A stretch of DNA of 23,799 bases. It comes from Magnetococcales bacterium. Lineage in GTDB: Bacteria; Pseudomonadota; Magnetococcia; Magnetococcales; DC0425bin3. The DNA lies in contig JADGCJ010000046.1 in assembly GCA_015229045.1 (NCBI GenBank), positions 1-23,799 on the forward strand, read 5' to 3'. Made by a program: the position numbers and the translations under genes. Numbering within the stretch: position 1 is the first letter of the stretch; each line of letters begins with the position of its first letter. The notes below the pieces were generated by a model. It was not told the DNA's origin. It worked only from the letters and a program-made list of their open reading frames with translations, and did no database searches. This document shows, piece by piece, positions 23,736 through 23,799 of the stretch.

Positions 23736-23799
23736 ACCTTTTTTGTATTAAAAGGGGTTGGGGGATCCAAGGGGGAGGCTCCGCCTGCCCCCTTGGTGG
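23716..23799 (-). repeat. Boundary repeat, right copy, with two hairpins
   Basis: The element holds a perfect stem GGGGC-GAA-GCCCC (23720-23732), which on the - strand is followed by TTTT and so resembles a terminator for transcripts entering from the right. A larger hairpin has arms CCAAGGGGG (23767-23775) and CCCCCTTGG (23788-23796) with an inner AGGC/GCCT stem. Its outer end and its small hairpin match the left copy at 6902-6946 in opposite orientation. It runs to the window edge and may continue. Confidence 0.65.

Noticed and set aside
1..23799. CRISPR arrays, tRNA, rRNA or complete insertion sequences
   Set aside because: No regularly spaced repeats, cloverleaf-like sequence or transposase frame was seen on either strand.

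Overview
The window is a cell-wall and division (dcw) cluster from a Gram-negative, GC-rich bacterium. lpxC, the ftsQ-ftsA-ftsZ group, an FtsZ tail of the 'LD-P-FLRRQ' type and an NtrY/NtrX pair point to Proteobacteria. A deep-branching alphaproteobacterial relative such as Magnetococcales is my guess from style only; no marker here proves it.

Layout. Bases 1-104 hold part of an interspersed repeat. Bases 105-6367 (+ strand) are murF-mraY-murD-ftsW-murG, tightly packed. Bases 6368-6949 are a gene-poor zone between converging operons, with hairpins, repeats and one promoter-like site. Everything from 6950 to 23656 is on the - strand. Read in its own direction it is murC-murB-ddl-ftsQ-ftsA-ftsZ, a hairpin, then lpxC-DUF4390-like lipoprotein-ntrY-ntrX, and finally a very large uncharacterised membrane protein. 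The last ~80 bases are another intergenic repeat.

How the genes work together. MurC, MurD and MurF add L-Ala, D-Glu and D-Ala-D-Ala to the UDP-MurNAc peptide. MurB makes UDP-MurNAc and Ddl makes D-Ala-D-Ala. MraY and MurG build lipids I and II, and FtsW polymerises lipid II at the septum. FtsZ, FtsA and FtsQ form the division machine. LpxC commits the cell to lipid A synthesis. NtrYX and the two envelope proteins around it look like an envelope-sensing module placed behind lpxC.

The main points of interest are four. (1) The usual order murG-murC-murB-ddl-ftsQ-ftsA-ftsZ-lpxC is broken by an in-place inversion of everything after murG, and related repeats in opposite orientation lie at both ends of the flipped block. 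(2) A ~1380-residue two-module membrane protein with an internal signal-like segment closes the lpxC-ntrYX gene string. (3) NtrX lacks the sigma-54 GAFTGA loop and has an extra segment in its receiver domain. (4) Several families of intergenic repeats sit at operon boundaries. No CRISPR array, tRNA, rRNA or intact insertion sequence was seen.
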